Shown: one piece after another, positions 7,111-13,784 of the stretch
Position numbering within the stretch: position 1 is the stretch's first letter
How the letters are laid out: every line of letters starts with the position of its first letter
Assembly (NCBI GenBank): GCA_964543965.1
Contig: CAZJAX010000031.1
Location: 1 to 17,567 of the forward strand
From: CAMDWQ01 sp964543965
Lineage (GTDB): Bacteria; Omnitrophota; Gorgyraeia; 2-02-FULL-51-18
Direction: 5' to 3'
Length of the DNA: 17,567 nucleotides
Translations under genes and position numbers: made by a program
The notes under the pieces: generated by a model
What the model saw: only the letters and a program-made list of their open reading frames with translations
The model's database searches: none
What the model was told of the DNA's origin: nothing

Positions 7111-7138
7111 ATTATAGCGTGTAAATTCTGCATTTCAA
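7111..7138 (-). promoter_or_regulatory. Consensus sigma-70-type promoter for the candidate RNA
   Basis: On the minus strand TTGAAA (7138-7133) and TATAAT (7116-7111) are separated by 16 bases. This is one of the best promoter matches in the window, and it faces away from the downstream glycosyltransferase gene. A weaker + strand pair, TTGAAA at 7091-7096 and TATAGC at 7113-7118 (16-base spacer), overlaps it and could serve the glycosyltransferase. Confidence 0.75.
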
Positions 7139-7177
7139 GCGGATTTGGATCATTTTTTTAAGGAAAGACGCAACCCT

Positions 7178-8317
7178 ATGGCATATCTAGCGTTACTTGT
7201 ATTTCTCTACTGGCTGGTCAAAGGGACCGACCTAATTTTGGGCATTCTTCTTCGTACACCGAAGCTGCAAACGGCCATGTCTCCCGAAGAGCCCGACCTG
7301 CCGAAGGTCAGCGTCATCTTCGCAGCCCGAAACGAAGAGGCGTGCGTCAAAGAAGCGGCTTCGAGTTTTTTAGCGCAGATCTATCCCGATTTCGAGGTCA
7401 TAGCGGTCAACGACCGCTCCGATGACCGGACCGCTTCGCTTCTGGAGTCCATTCCGGACAAACGGCTTAAGATCCTTACGATCCAAGAGCTTCCTGCCGG
7501 ATGGCTCGGCAAAACGCACGCGCTTCATGAAGGCTACAAGGTTTCCACGGGCGAGTGGCTGCTTTTCACCGACGCCGATGTGATCATGGAAAGGGGAACC
7601 CTTGCGGCGGCCGTGCAGGCGGCGCGCGAGAATACGCTCGCGCACCTGACGCTTTTTCCCGGGCTCGTCATCCGCCAGTATGTCGAGGCAGTGTTCGTCA
7701 ATTATTTTGCGCTGGCGTTCAACGCCCGCTACCGGCCCTGGGCCGCCAAGCGGCGCGGCTCGCTGGCCTACGCGGGTATCGGCGCCTTCAATATGGTCCG
7801 CCGCGATGCCTATGAAAAGATCGGGACGCACAAGGCTCTGGCGCTTGAGGTCGCGGATGATATGATCCTCGGACGAATGATCAAGCGCGCCGGTTTCCGC
7901 CAGATGGCGATGTACGGCACAGACTTTATCCGCGTACGATGGGTGGTCGGTTTCAAAGGCGTCCTTTCAAGCCTGCATAAAAACGGTTTCCGGGGACTCA
8001 ATTATAGCGTCATCAATTTGATCGCGGCGACGGCAGCCCTCCTGCTTGCGGATGTGTTTTGGTTTTTGGCGCTGATATTCGGGAGCGGGGAGGTCCGCTT
8101 GCTAGGCGCGGGCTCAGCTTTGATGTGTTTTCTCGTCTACCTCTCCGGCCAGAGATACAACCGCTGGTCGGTCTCGTCCTTTTTTCTTCATCCTCTCGCC
8201 GGACTTCTTTTCCTTTTTATCCTCTGGCGTTCTGCGCTCTCGGCGATGGTCAGCGGCGGCGTGACCTGGCGGGACACATTTTACCCGCTCAAGGATTTAA
8301 AAAAGGGGATGCGCTGA
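7178..8317 (+). CDS. Membrane-bound family 2 glycosyltransferase (HpnB/CrtQ-like)
   Basis: Probably transfers a sugar from an NDP-sugar to a lipid at the membrane. The ATG at 7178 (379 residues, AAGGA 13 bases upstream) is preferred over a TTG at 7145. An N-terminal membrane segment (3-20) is followed by a GT-A fold: SVIFAARNEE at 45-54, NDRSDD at 78-83, the metal-binding TDAD at 131-134, acidic VADDM at 225-229, and RVRW at 252-255. Three or so membrane segments follow (about 278-303, 309-323, 337-351), ending in GVTWRDTFY at 361-369. This layout resembles hopanoid- or carotenoid-associated glycosyltransferases, but no such biosynthetic gene is nearby, so the substrate is unknown. First gene of a six-gene run. 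Confidence 0.82.
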   Translation: MAYLALLVFLYWLVKGTDLILGILLRTPKLQTAMSPEEPDLPKVSVIFAARNEEACVKEAASSFLAQIYPDFEVIAVNDRSDDRTASLLESIPDKRLKILTIQELPAGWLGKTHALHEGYKVSTGEWLLFTDADVIMERGTLAAAVQAARENTLAHLTLFPGLVIRQYVEAVFVNYFALAFNARYRPWAAKRRGSLAYAGIGAFNMVRRDAYEKIGTHKALALEVADDMILGRMIKRAGFRQMAMYGTDFIRVRWVVGFKGVLSSLHKNGFRGLNYSVINLIAATAALLLADVFWFLALIFGSGEVRLLGAGSALMCFLVYLSGQRYNRWSVSSFFLHPLAGLLFLFILWRSALSAMVSGGVTWRDTFYPLKDLKKGMR

Positions 8318-8321
8318 TTTT

Positions 8322-8330
8322 TGGTATAAT
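8322..8330 (+). promoter_or_regulatory. Extended -10 promoter of mrp
   Basis: TGGTATAAT fits an extended -10 (TGn-TATAAT). It lies just after the glycosyltransferase stop and 20 bases before the mrp ATG, leaving a short leader that contains the ACGGAG ribosome-binding site at 8340-8345. No clear -35 is seen, as is usual for this class. Mrp can thus be transcribed without the upstream gene. Confidence 0.65.
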
Positions 8331-8350
8331 GGCGTTTTCACGGAGCGGCT

Positions 8351-9457
8351 ATGGCCTTACCCAACGTTAAAAATATCATCGCTGTCGCCAGCGGAAAGGG
8401 CGGCGTCGGAAAATCGACGGTCAGCGTCAATCTGGCCGCAGCTCTGGCAAAGACCGGCGCCAAAGTCGGTCTCATGGATGCCGACGTCTATGGTCCGAGC
8501 GTGCCCGCCATCCTCGGGATCACGGACAAGCCCCAGATGAAGGACAACCGCGTCCAGCCTGTCGTGCGGCACGGCGTCAAAGTCATTTCGACCGCTTTCT
8601 TCATGCCTCCGCACGAGGCGGTGATCTGGCGCGGGCCGATGCTCAATAAAATGATCCAGGATTTTCTGTCGCTGGTAGACTGGGGCGAGCTTGATTACCT
8701 CATCATCGATCTGCCTCCCGGCACCGGCGATGTGCAGTTGAGCCTCTGCCAGTCCGTCGCGCTGACCGGTGCCGTCATCGTATCCACTCCGCAGGACGTC
8801 GCCTGGAACGTCGCGCAGAAGGCCATCGTGATGTTCGACAAGCTCAACACGCCTGTCATCGGCGTCATCGAAAATATGGCAAGCTATGTCTGCGGGCATT
8901 GCGGGCATGAAGATGAGGTCTTTGGTAAGGCTGGAGCCAGGAAAGCCGCCGAGCGCCTCGAGATTCCCTTTTTGGGGGAGATCCCTCTGGTAACATCCGT
9001 GCGGGCCGCTTCCGATGCGGGTGAACCTGTGGTAATAGCTGACCCGGACGGCGCGGCGGGGAAGATATTTATGAAGATCGCTTCCAGCCTCGCCGCTCAG
9101 ATCGAAAGCAGCCGGAAGACGCATGGTAAAAAACTAGCTCCGATCCAGGTGAGCCCCGCGGGATCGCCGGAGATCAGTATTTTGTGGAACGACGGAAAGT
9201 CCAGCCGTTATGAAGCGCGCGCGCTGCGCCTCCTTTGCCCGTGCGCGGCTTGCGTGAATGAGATCACCGGCGCGCGCACGCTGAAACCTGAAGCGGTGCC
9301 GGCGGACGTGAAGCCTCTGGCTCTCAATATCGTCGCCTGCGGGACGAGTTACCACGCCGGGCTCGTCGGGCGCTACGCGATCCATGTCGCATGGAGCGAC
9401 GGGCACAACACGGGGCTTTATGGTTTCGAATATTTACGGAAAAATAACGGTGGATGA
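8351..9457 (+). CDS. mrp: Mrp/ApbC-family Fe-S carrier ATPase fused to a DUF971 domain
   Basis: P-loop ATPase that binds and delivers Fe-S clusters. Residues 8-250 are the Mrp/NBP35 domain: deviant Walker A GKGGVGKST at 15-23, MDADVYGPS at 42-50, Walker B-type LIIDLPPGTGD at 117-127 and the cluster-binding CxxC Cys181/Cys184 in VCGHCGHE. Residues 265-366 match DUF971 (GBBH-like N-terminal domain), with CPCAAC at 296-301 and the terminal pattern WSDGHNTGLYGFEYL. The usual N-terminal MIP18/DUF59 domain is missing. The order ParA-like ATPase then DUF971 is that of the plant plastid protein HCF101, which inserts [4Fe-4S] clusters. Its 3' end overlaps the DUF309 gene. Confidence 0.92.
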   Translation: MALPNVKNIIAVASGKGGVGKSTVSVNLAAALAKTGAKVGLMDADVYGPSVPAILGITDKPQMKDNRVQPVVRHGVKVISTAFFMPPHEAVIWRGPMLNKMIQDFLSLVDWGELDYLIIDLPPGTGDVQLSLCQSVALTGAVIVSTPQDVAWNVAQKAIVMFDKLNTPVIGVIENMASYVCGHCGHEDEVFGKAGARKAAERLEIPFLGEIPLVTSVRAASDAGEPVVIADPDGAAGKIFMKIASSLAAQIESSRKTHGKKLAPIQVSPAGSPEISILWNDGKSSRYEARALRLLCPCAACVNEITGARTLKPEAVPADVKPLALNIVACGTSYHAGLVGRYAIHVAWSDGHNTGLYGFEYLRKNNGG

Positions 9458-9821
9458 GCGCTTCGCCAAAGGTCTCGAGCTCTTCAACGAAGGCGAGTAC
9501 TTCGATTGTCATGAGGTCATCGAGGATCTCTGGCTCGAGACGGCGTCCAATGATATGTACCGCGACCTTTATAAAGGCGTGATCCAGGCCGCCGCCGCGA
9601 TCTATCAGTGGGACCGCGGGATCCTGACCGGTGCCCGCGGACTTTATGCGGGAGCGGTCGGATATCTGGAAAAATACCGGCCCAGGGCTCTTGGGCTGGA
9701 TGTCGAAAAAATGGTCAACGATCTAAAGGCTTGCTTCCGCCCGCTGGAAACGTGGGACGGGCAGGCCCAAACCCCGCGCTCCAAGGCGCGGACACCGGTG
9801 CTCCGGTACGAGGCCGCATGA
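9420..9821 (+). CDS. DUF309 domain protein
   Basis: Function unknown; DUF309 proteins are small helical cytoplasmic proteins. The diagnostic motif is LFNEGEYFDCHEVIEDLW at about residues 21-38, followed by a helical stretch YKGVIQAAAAIYQW. ATG at 9420 gives 133 residues and a 38-base overlap with mrp. A GTG at 9450 giving 123 residues and an 8-base overlap is equally possible, and neither has a convincing ribosome-binding site. The C-terminus is proline- and arginine-containing and looks disordered. It ends in an ATGA overlap with the next gene, so the two are probably translated together. Confidence 0.82.
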   Translation: MVSNIYGKITVDERFAKGLELFNEGEYFDCHEVIEDLWLETASNDMYRDLYKGVIQAAAAIYQWDRGILTGARGLYAGAVGYLEKYRPRALGLDVEKMVNDLKACFRPLETWDGQAQTPRSKARTPVLRYEAA

Positions 9822-10357
9822 ACATACAGGAATATTGGGATAAGGCGCTGAAGAAGACCGAGATCGTGCGTCCGCGCGTGCAGCCGCTCTTGAGCGGAGG
9901 ACCGACACATCTGCCCTATATCTGTCTTTCGGAATCCTCCGTGAACAACGGCGATACCGTGATCCGCAAGGGAGAGGTCATCGTCGAGAAGCCGACGCTC
10001 ATCCTGCCTTACGGCACGCCGCGTTTTGAGGGATTTGAGTTTGAAAAGGACATGCAGTTCAGCGAGAATACGCTGACCAATTTTTTCCTCGTCCGCGGCG
10101 TTTCTTTCCCTTCCATGAAATATAACAACATCACTTCGTCGATGGAGATCCAAGAAGGCGCGCTTTCGAAAGCGATCGCGGAGCACAAGGCGGCGCTGCA
10201 GCGCAGCGAAAACGTGCATTCGGGTCTGATCGTGGGGCCTGAGGACTGCTGGCAGTTTTCCGTCCTCATTTTTGTCGCGGGGCAGGTGATGCGCTCCGCT
10301 GAAGGAGACTTCCGTCGCCTGCTCGAAGACCATTGGAAAAACCAGAGCTTCAATTGA
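9818..10357 (+). CDS. Hypothetical protein, 179 residues
   Basis: Not recognised. The ATG at 9818 overlaps the DUF309 stop (ATGA). A longer open frame to 9608 exists but covers the DUF309 coding sequence in another frame. The product is soluble, with no signal peptide or membrane segment. The middle (about 44-95) is rich in beta-forming residues, with GEVIVEKPTLILPYG and FEFEKDMQF, and a helical region follows at 105-125 (the ALSKAIAEHKAAL segment). A conserved-looking segment, GLIVGPEDCWQFSVLIFVAG, contains the only Trp/Cys cluster. Its place between DUF309 and an exported BamE-like protein gives no clear role. Confidence 0.75.
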   Translation: MNIQEYWDKALKKTEIVRPRVQPLLSGGPTHLPYICLSESSVNNGDTVIRKGEVIVEKPTLILPYGTPRFEGFEFEKDMQFSENTLTNFFLVRGVSFPSMKYNNITSSMEIQEGALSKAIAEHKAALQRSENVHSGLIVGPEDCWQFSVLIFVAGQVMRSAEGDFRRLLEDHWKNQSFN

Positions 10358-10746
10358 GAATCCGCATTGTTCCTGCAGCGCTGATTGGATCCATTCTCGC
10401 GCTTGGCGGTTCGGTGCCGGCTGCGGCCGAGATATCCGACGACAAGATCAGGAATCTTTCGATCGGCATGAAAAAAGAAGACGTCCTGGCGGTTCTCGGC
10501 AAACCCGACTCGATGTATGCCGACGGTCTTAATGCGGAAGGCAAGCCGGTCGAGATGCTCGAGTACCGCGTTGCAGGGATGATGGACTTTCCCGATGAAG
10601 GATACACGGTCGATCCGCGGATGCTGGGAAAGACCTACGGCATCGACCGCCCTAAGCCTCCGCCGAAACATAAAGGTTCCAAGGGTTACGACTGCACGCT
10701 TGTGCTGATTGACGGCACGCTGGGCCGCGTAGAAAAAAGGCGCTGA
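10354..10746 (+). CDS. Small exported BamE/SmpA-like protein
   Basis: TTG at 10354 overlaps the upstream stop (TTGA) and gives a 130-residue protein with a clean Sec signal peptide (MRIRIVPA, hydrophobic to about 20, AAA before Glu26). An earlier TTG at 10333 would add seven polar residues. After cleavage, IGMKKEDVLAVLGKPDSM at 37-54 matches the helix-helix start of the SmpA/BamE fold. The strand-forming part LEYRVAG and a final LVLIDGTLGRV strand complete it. There is no lipobox cysteine, so it would be soluble in the periplasm rather than a lipoprotein. A role in outer-membrane protein assembly is possible, but the fold also occurs in other proteins. Confidence 0.72.
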   Translation: MRIRIVPAALIGSILALGGSVPAAAEISDDKIRNLSIGMKKEDVLAVLGKPDSMYADGLNAEGKPVEMLEYRVAGMMDFPDEGYTVDPRMLGKTYGIDRPKPPPKHKGSKGYDCTLVLIDGTLGRVEKRR

Positions 10747-10762
10747 GGCGCGCGAGGGCCGT

Positions 10763-12046
10763 ATGGATCTTTTTCTGCGCATTCTCGGATCCCTTCTTTC
10801 CCGCAAAAAACTTTTTTGGTTTCTGGCGGCCGCTTTTTTTACGGGTCTGGGGATATCCACGGTTTACCGCGGCTGCTTCGAAGTGCCCAAACGCACCGAT
10901 TTTACCGTGTATTTGGCCGCCGCCGAGGCGGTGAACTCCGGCGGCGATATCTATGCCGCGCAGAACAGCCGCGGATGGAACTATCTTTATCTGCCTCTCC
11001 TGGCCGTCATCCTTTCGTTTTTCACGAAACTTCCTCTGCCTCTCCTGGTTTTTCTCTGGTACGCGCTGTCGCTGACGGCGCTCTACGGCTCCGTCGTCCT
11101 TCTGGCAAAAATGTTCCCGGAAAATAAGAGCGCGCTTCTGACGGCCGTAGCCGCTTATACGCTCACGCTCCCGTGTTTTACCCACACGCTGGCGCGGGGG
11201 CAGGTCGGGGTTCTGGTCCTTTTTCTTTTGACCGCCGTTTTTTATTTTTATCTCAAGCGCGAGGATTTTTTTGCCGGCATGCTTCTGGCGCTGGCGATCG
11301 TGCTCAAGGTGTCGCCCCCGGGTTTTGCCGTTTTCTTCTTTTTGTTCAAGAGGGAGTGGAGGGTGCTGTGGTGGACGCTGGCCGGAGCGGGGCTGTTCAC
11401 CCTTATCGTGCCCGGGTGGGTGCTCGGCCGAGAAAGAACCATTGAATACCTTTTCGAATGGCTGCGTCTAGCCGCGCAGTCCGTGTCAGCAAGGCCTTTC
11501 GAGAGCCCGGTCTGGCATCAAGCGACAACACCCTTCGCGCAGGACAATCAGTCTTTGAGCGCGCTGGCGACACGTCTATTTTGGGGAACAGAGAGTCTTT
11601 ACTTTCAGGGTTCCAACGAAGTTATCCGCCTCGGAACCCGCATTTTGTCCGGAGCAGTGCTGGCAGGTCTCGCGTTTTCGCTGCGGAGCCGCCGGGCGGA
11701 CGGGGACAAGACTCGGCTGCTGGCCCAGTACGCGCTCTTTCCCGCGCTCATGCTTTTGGCCTCGCCGGTCTCCGAAACGCATCATTACACGGTTTTATTC
11801 CTGCTTTTTGCAGCCGCGCTGATGCTGATGGAAGGGGGGAGGCCGGCACAAAGGGTTTGGCTTGCTCTAGCCGCCTGGATCTCGTTTCTCTTCTATCTCG
11901 CAGGCCTGCTTAACCGCGGTGCGGGATGGTACGGGCTTCCGGCGGCAGGGCTTCTCGTCTTGTTCGCTGTTGTCTGGAGGATTGCGGCGGATCGTACCCG
12001 AGCCCTAGAGGCAGGGCAGAAGGATCTTGGACAGGCTGGCTTCTGA
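10763..12046 (+). CDS. GT87-like (DUF2029) polyprenyl-phosphate-dependent membrane glycosyltransferase
   Basis: Integral membrane protein of 427 residues with about 9-10 hydrophobic segments. The family pattern is the first extracytoplasmic loop after the first membrane segment, with RTDFTVYLAAAEAVNSGG and then DIYAAQN, whose acidic residue is the expected catalytic type of GT-C enzymes. A second hallmark is the AQDNQSLSAL stretch near residue 255. Related enzymes (mannosyl- or arabinosyltransferases) use polyprenyl-phosphate sugars on the outer face of the membrane. GAGGG precedes the ATG, 17 bases after the BamE-like gene. The last 42 bases overlap the convergent PilZ gene. The sugar and acceptor are unknown. 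Confidence 0.8.
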   Translation: MDLFLRILGSLLSRKKLFWFLAAAFFTGLGISTVYRGCFEVPKRTDFTVYLAAAEAVNSGGDIYAAQNSRGWNYLYLPLLAVILSFFTKLPLPLLVFLWYALSLTALYGSVVLLAKMFPENKSALLTAVAAYTLTLPCFTHTLARGQVGVLVLFLLTAVFYFYLKREDFFAGMLLALAIVLKVSPPGFAVFFFLFKREWRVLWWTLAGAGLFTLIVPGWVLGRERTIEYLFEWLRLAAQSVSARPFESPVWHQATTPFAQDNQSLSALATRLFWGTESLYFQGSNEVIRLGTRILSGAVLAGLAFSLRSRRADGDKTRLLAQYALFPALMLLASPVSETHHYTVLFLLFAAALMLMEGGRPAQRVWLALAAWISFLFYLAGLLNRGAGWYGLPAAGLLVLFAVVWRIAADRTRALEAGQKDLGQAGF

Positions 12047-12343
12047 TCCGAAAAATTTCACGCCGACGGTGTAGCGCTTCCCGTGAGGTGCGCATCGCGT
12101 CACTTCGCCGCGCAGTTTTATCACCGAGCTTTTACGGATGAAGTTGAGTCTCAGGTGGAGAAAGGTTCCCTTCTCGAGTTCTTTGGGGCAGTCCAGGGCG
12201 ATAGCTTCAGCGCTCAGATCTTTGGCGGGCACCGTGAGATAGTGTCTTTTTCTCTCATCAGGCTCCGGGCCGACGGCGAAGCTGACCTCGCACTCTACGC
12301 CCATACGCTGATATTTTCTCTTCTCGCTGTCCTTTGAGGTCAT
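12005..12343 (-). CDS. PilZ domain protein (possible c-di-GMP receptor, motif partly altered)
   Basis: Single-domain protein of 112 residues. PilZ domains bind cyclic di-GMP through RxxxR and [D/N]xSxxG. Here the first motif is intact (R9-R13, RKYQR), but the second reads DLSAEA at 42-47, with Ala where Gly is usual, so affinity may be altered. The remaining beta-barrel strands (FLHLRLNF, VIKLRGEVTR, YTVGVKFFG) fit. The ATG at 12343 (AAAGGG 10 bases upstream) is preferred over a TTG at 12379. The C-terminal 42 bases lie inside the opposite-strand glycosyltransferase gene. A response-regulator diguanylate cyclase is 1.4 kb away and could supply the ligand. Confidence 0.82.
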   Translation of the reverse strand: MTSKDSEKRKYQRMGVECEVSFAVGPEPDERKRHYLTVPAKDLSAEAIALDCPKELEKGTFLHLRLNFIRKSSVIKLRGEVTRCAPHGKRYTVGVKFFGSEASLSKILLPCL

Positions 12344-12400
12344 CTTGAATAGGCCCTTTCTCGGCCGGCTGAAATACAATCATATCAGAAAAATAAATAA

Positions 12401-12429
12401 TTGTCCCCCGTAAGGGCATGGGTTAGAAT
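12401..12429 (+). promoter_or_regulatory. Promoter of the ankyrin gene, likely leaderless
   Basis: TTGTCC (12401-12406) and TAGAAT (12424-12429) are separated by 17 bases. The ATG starts 6 bases after the -10 box, so transcription would begin at or next to the start codon. The only purine run that could act as ribosome-binding site (AAGGG at 12412) is too far away. The PilZ gene diverges from the same 92-base spacer. Confidence 0.6.
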
Positions 12430-12435
12430 CTACGC

Positions 12436-13227
12436 ATGAAGCATTTTCACCCATCCCTGATCCTCGCAGCTCTTTTGCTCCTGACCGGGCCGGCCGCCGC
12501 TGAAAGCGATGCCGAGCTGCTGAAGGATCTCGACAACCTGAAAAGGGAGATCGACGATGCGATCGAAGGCACGGACGAACTTCCCGCCCTTGAGCGATCG
12601 GAGGCTCTTACCCAGACGCCGCACACGCCTTCGCAAGCTTCCTTAGCTGCAGAGGAAGCGCTGCCGCCTCAGGTGTCCGAGTCTTCGGCTGCGCCGGAGG
12701 CTCCGAAGCCCGAAGCTTCCAGTCTAGAGACAGCCGCAGTTTCTCCGAAGGTTCTGGAGATCACGCCGGCCACAGCTTTGCCGATCCCGTCCTATGAAAA
12801 TTTGGCCTCTTCGGAACCCGCCGCACTGATCGAGGCTATCGGCCCTGATAAAAATGCCGAGCTTTGCCGTGCCGCCAGAAGAGGGGATGCGGTTCGGGCG
12901 GAAATGCTCCTCAGTCACAAAGCTGATCCGAATGCGCGTCTCTCGGACGGAACGACGGCATTGGGTGAAGCCGCGGGCGCGGGGTCTTTGGAGGTCGTGA
13001 AGCTGCTGATCGCCGCAGGCGCCGATGTGAATGCGAAAGGATTTCTCGGGGGAACGCCGCTCATTTCTGCGGCGGCCGGAGGCCATCGAGACGTCGTCTC
13101 GCTGCTTCTTTCTTCGGGTGCGGATGTGAACGCAAAGACCAGCGCCGGCGTGACCGCCCTCAACCGCGCCGAGAAAAAAGGTTTTGAAGAAGTCGCCGCA
13201 CTGCTCCGCAGAGCAGCCCACGCCTAA
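12436..13227 (+). CDS. Exported ankyrin-repeat protein
   Basis: 263 residues in three parts. A Sec signal peptide spans 1-22 (hydrophobic 8-16, cleavage near PAAA). A charged helix (about 24-44) leads into a long linker rich in Ala, Pro, Ser and Glu (about 45-118). From about 138 to the end there are ankyrin repeats, each with a version of the G-ADVNA and TPL signatures: ADPNAR at 163-168, AGADVNAK at 194-201 and SGADVNAK at 227-234. That makes about three full units and a final partial one. It would act in the periplasm or at the cell surface, most likely as a protein-binding module. The partner is unknown, and the flanking genes give no hint beyond c-di-GMP signalling. Confidence 0.9.
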   Translation: MKHFHPSLILAALLLLTGPAAAESDAELLKDLDNLKREIDDAIEGTDELPALERSEALTQTPHTPSQASLAAEEALPPQVSESSAAPEAPKPEASSLETAAVSPKVLEITPATALPIPSYENLASSEPAALIEAIGPDKNAELCRAARRGDAVRAEMLLSHKADPNARLSDGTTALGEAAGAGSLEVVKLLIAAGADVNAKGFLGGTPLISAAAGGHRDVVSLLLSSGADVNAKTSAGVTALNRAEKKGFEEVAALLRRAAHA

Positions 13228-13242
13228 AACATCCTCGAATAT

Positions 13243-13770
13243 TTAGAAGAATAAGAAGAGCGCGTTTACGCCGCAGACCATTGCTGCGGCTCCGAAGAGA
13301 AGGCCGACGAGCCACATGAATTTCTTTTTCAGCAGGGCGCTGACAGAGGAGAGCATGATGGCTATTTGAAAGAGGACGGCCGAAAGAGTGAACCAGTTGC
13401 CTTGCTCGCTGACCATTTCTTTTTTCGCGCGAAATTCCATCGCCTTGGCCTCGTTGATCTCCATTTGACCGTTATTTAGGCGTATTTCGCGGTCGTGGGC
13501 CGCGATCTTTTCCTCGATAACCTTGATCTGCTCGGGATCCGCAGCGCGGGCCAGGCCATTGACCAAAGCGTCGCGCTGGACGCCGCTAAGCTGCGCTTTC
13601 AGATTTTTGTGCTGGTAATAGGTCCAGCGTATACCTTCCTCGGCCGTAAGCACCTGAGTCTGGGCGACGCAATTGGAGGAGCGGGCCGAAACGATGGCCG
13701 TCATGACCGCGAGCACCGTCGTGGTGATCGCAACTCCCCGCATCCATTTCTCCTGAAGTATTTCCGTCAT
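13243..13770 (-). CDS. DUF4337-like membrane protein
   Basis: 175 residues. One membrane segment lies near the N-terminus (about 12-29). A soluble stretch with coiled-coil character (about 45-120) follows, beginning with the family-type pattern IRWTYYQHKNLKAQL. Two membrane segments (about 125-145 and 152-175) end the protein. This layout and the W-YYQ-K-L pattern match DUF4337, whose function is unknown. AAAGGATC lies before the ATG. The gene begins 14 bases after the diguanylate cyclase stop on the same strand, so both are probably cotranscribed. It converges with the ankyrin gene across only 15 bases with no visible terminator. Confidence 0.7.
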   Translation of the reverse strand: MTEILQEKWMRGVAITTTVLAVMTAIVSARSSNCVAQTQVLTAEEGIRWTYYQHKNLKAQLSGVQRDALVNGLARAADPEQIKVIEEKIAAHDREIRLNNGQMEINEAKAMEFRAKKEMVSEQGNWFTLSAVLFQIAIMLSSVSALLKKKFMWLVGLLFGAAAMVCGVNALFLFF

Positions 13771-13784
13771 CGATCCATGATCCT

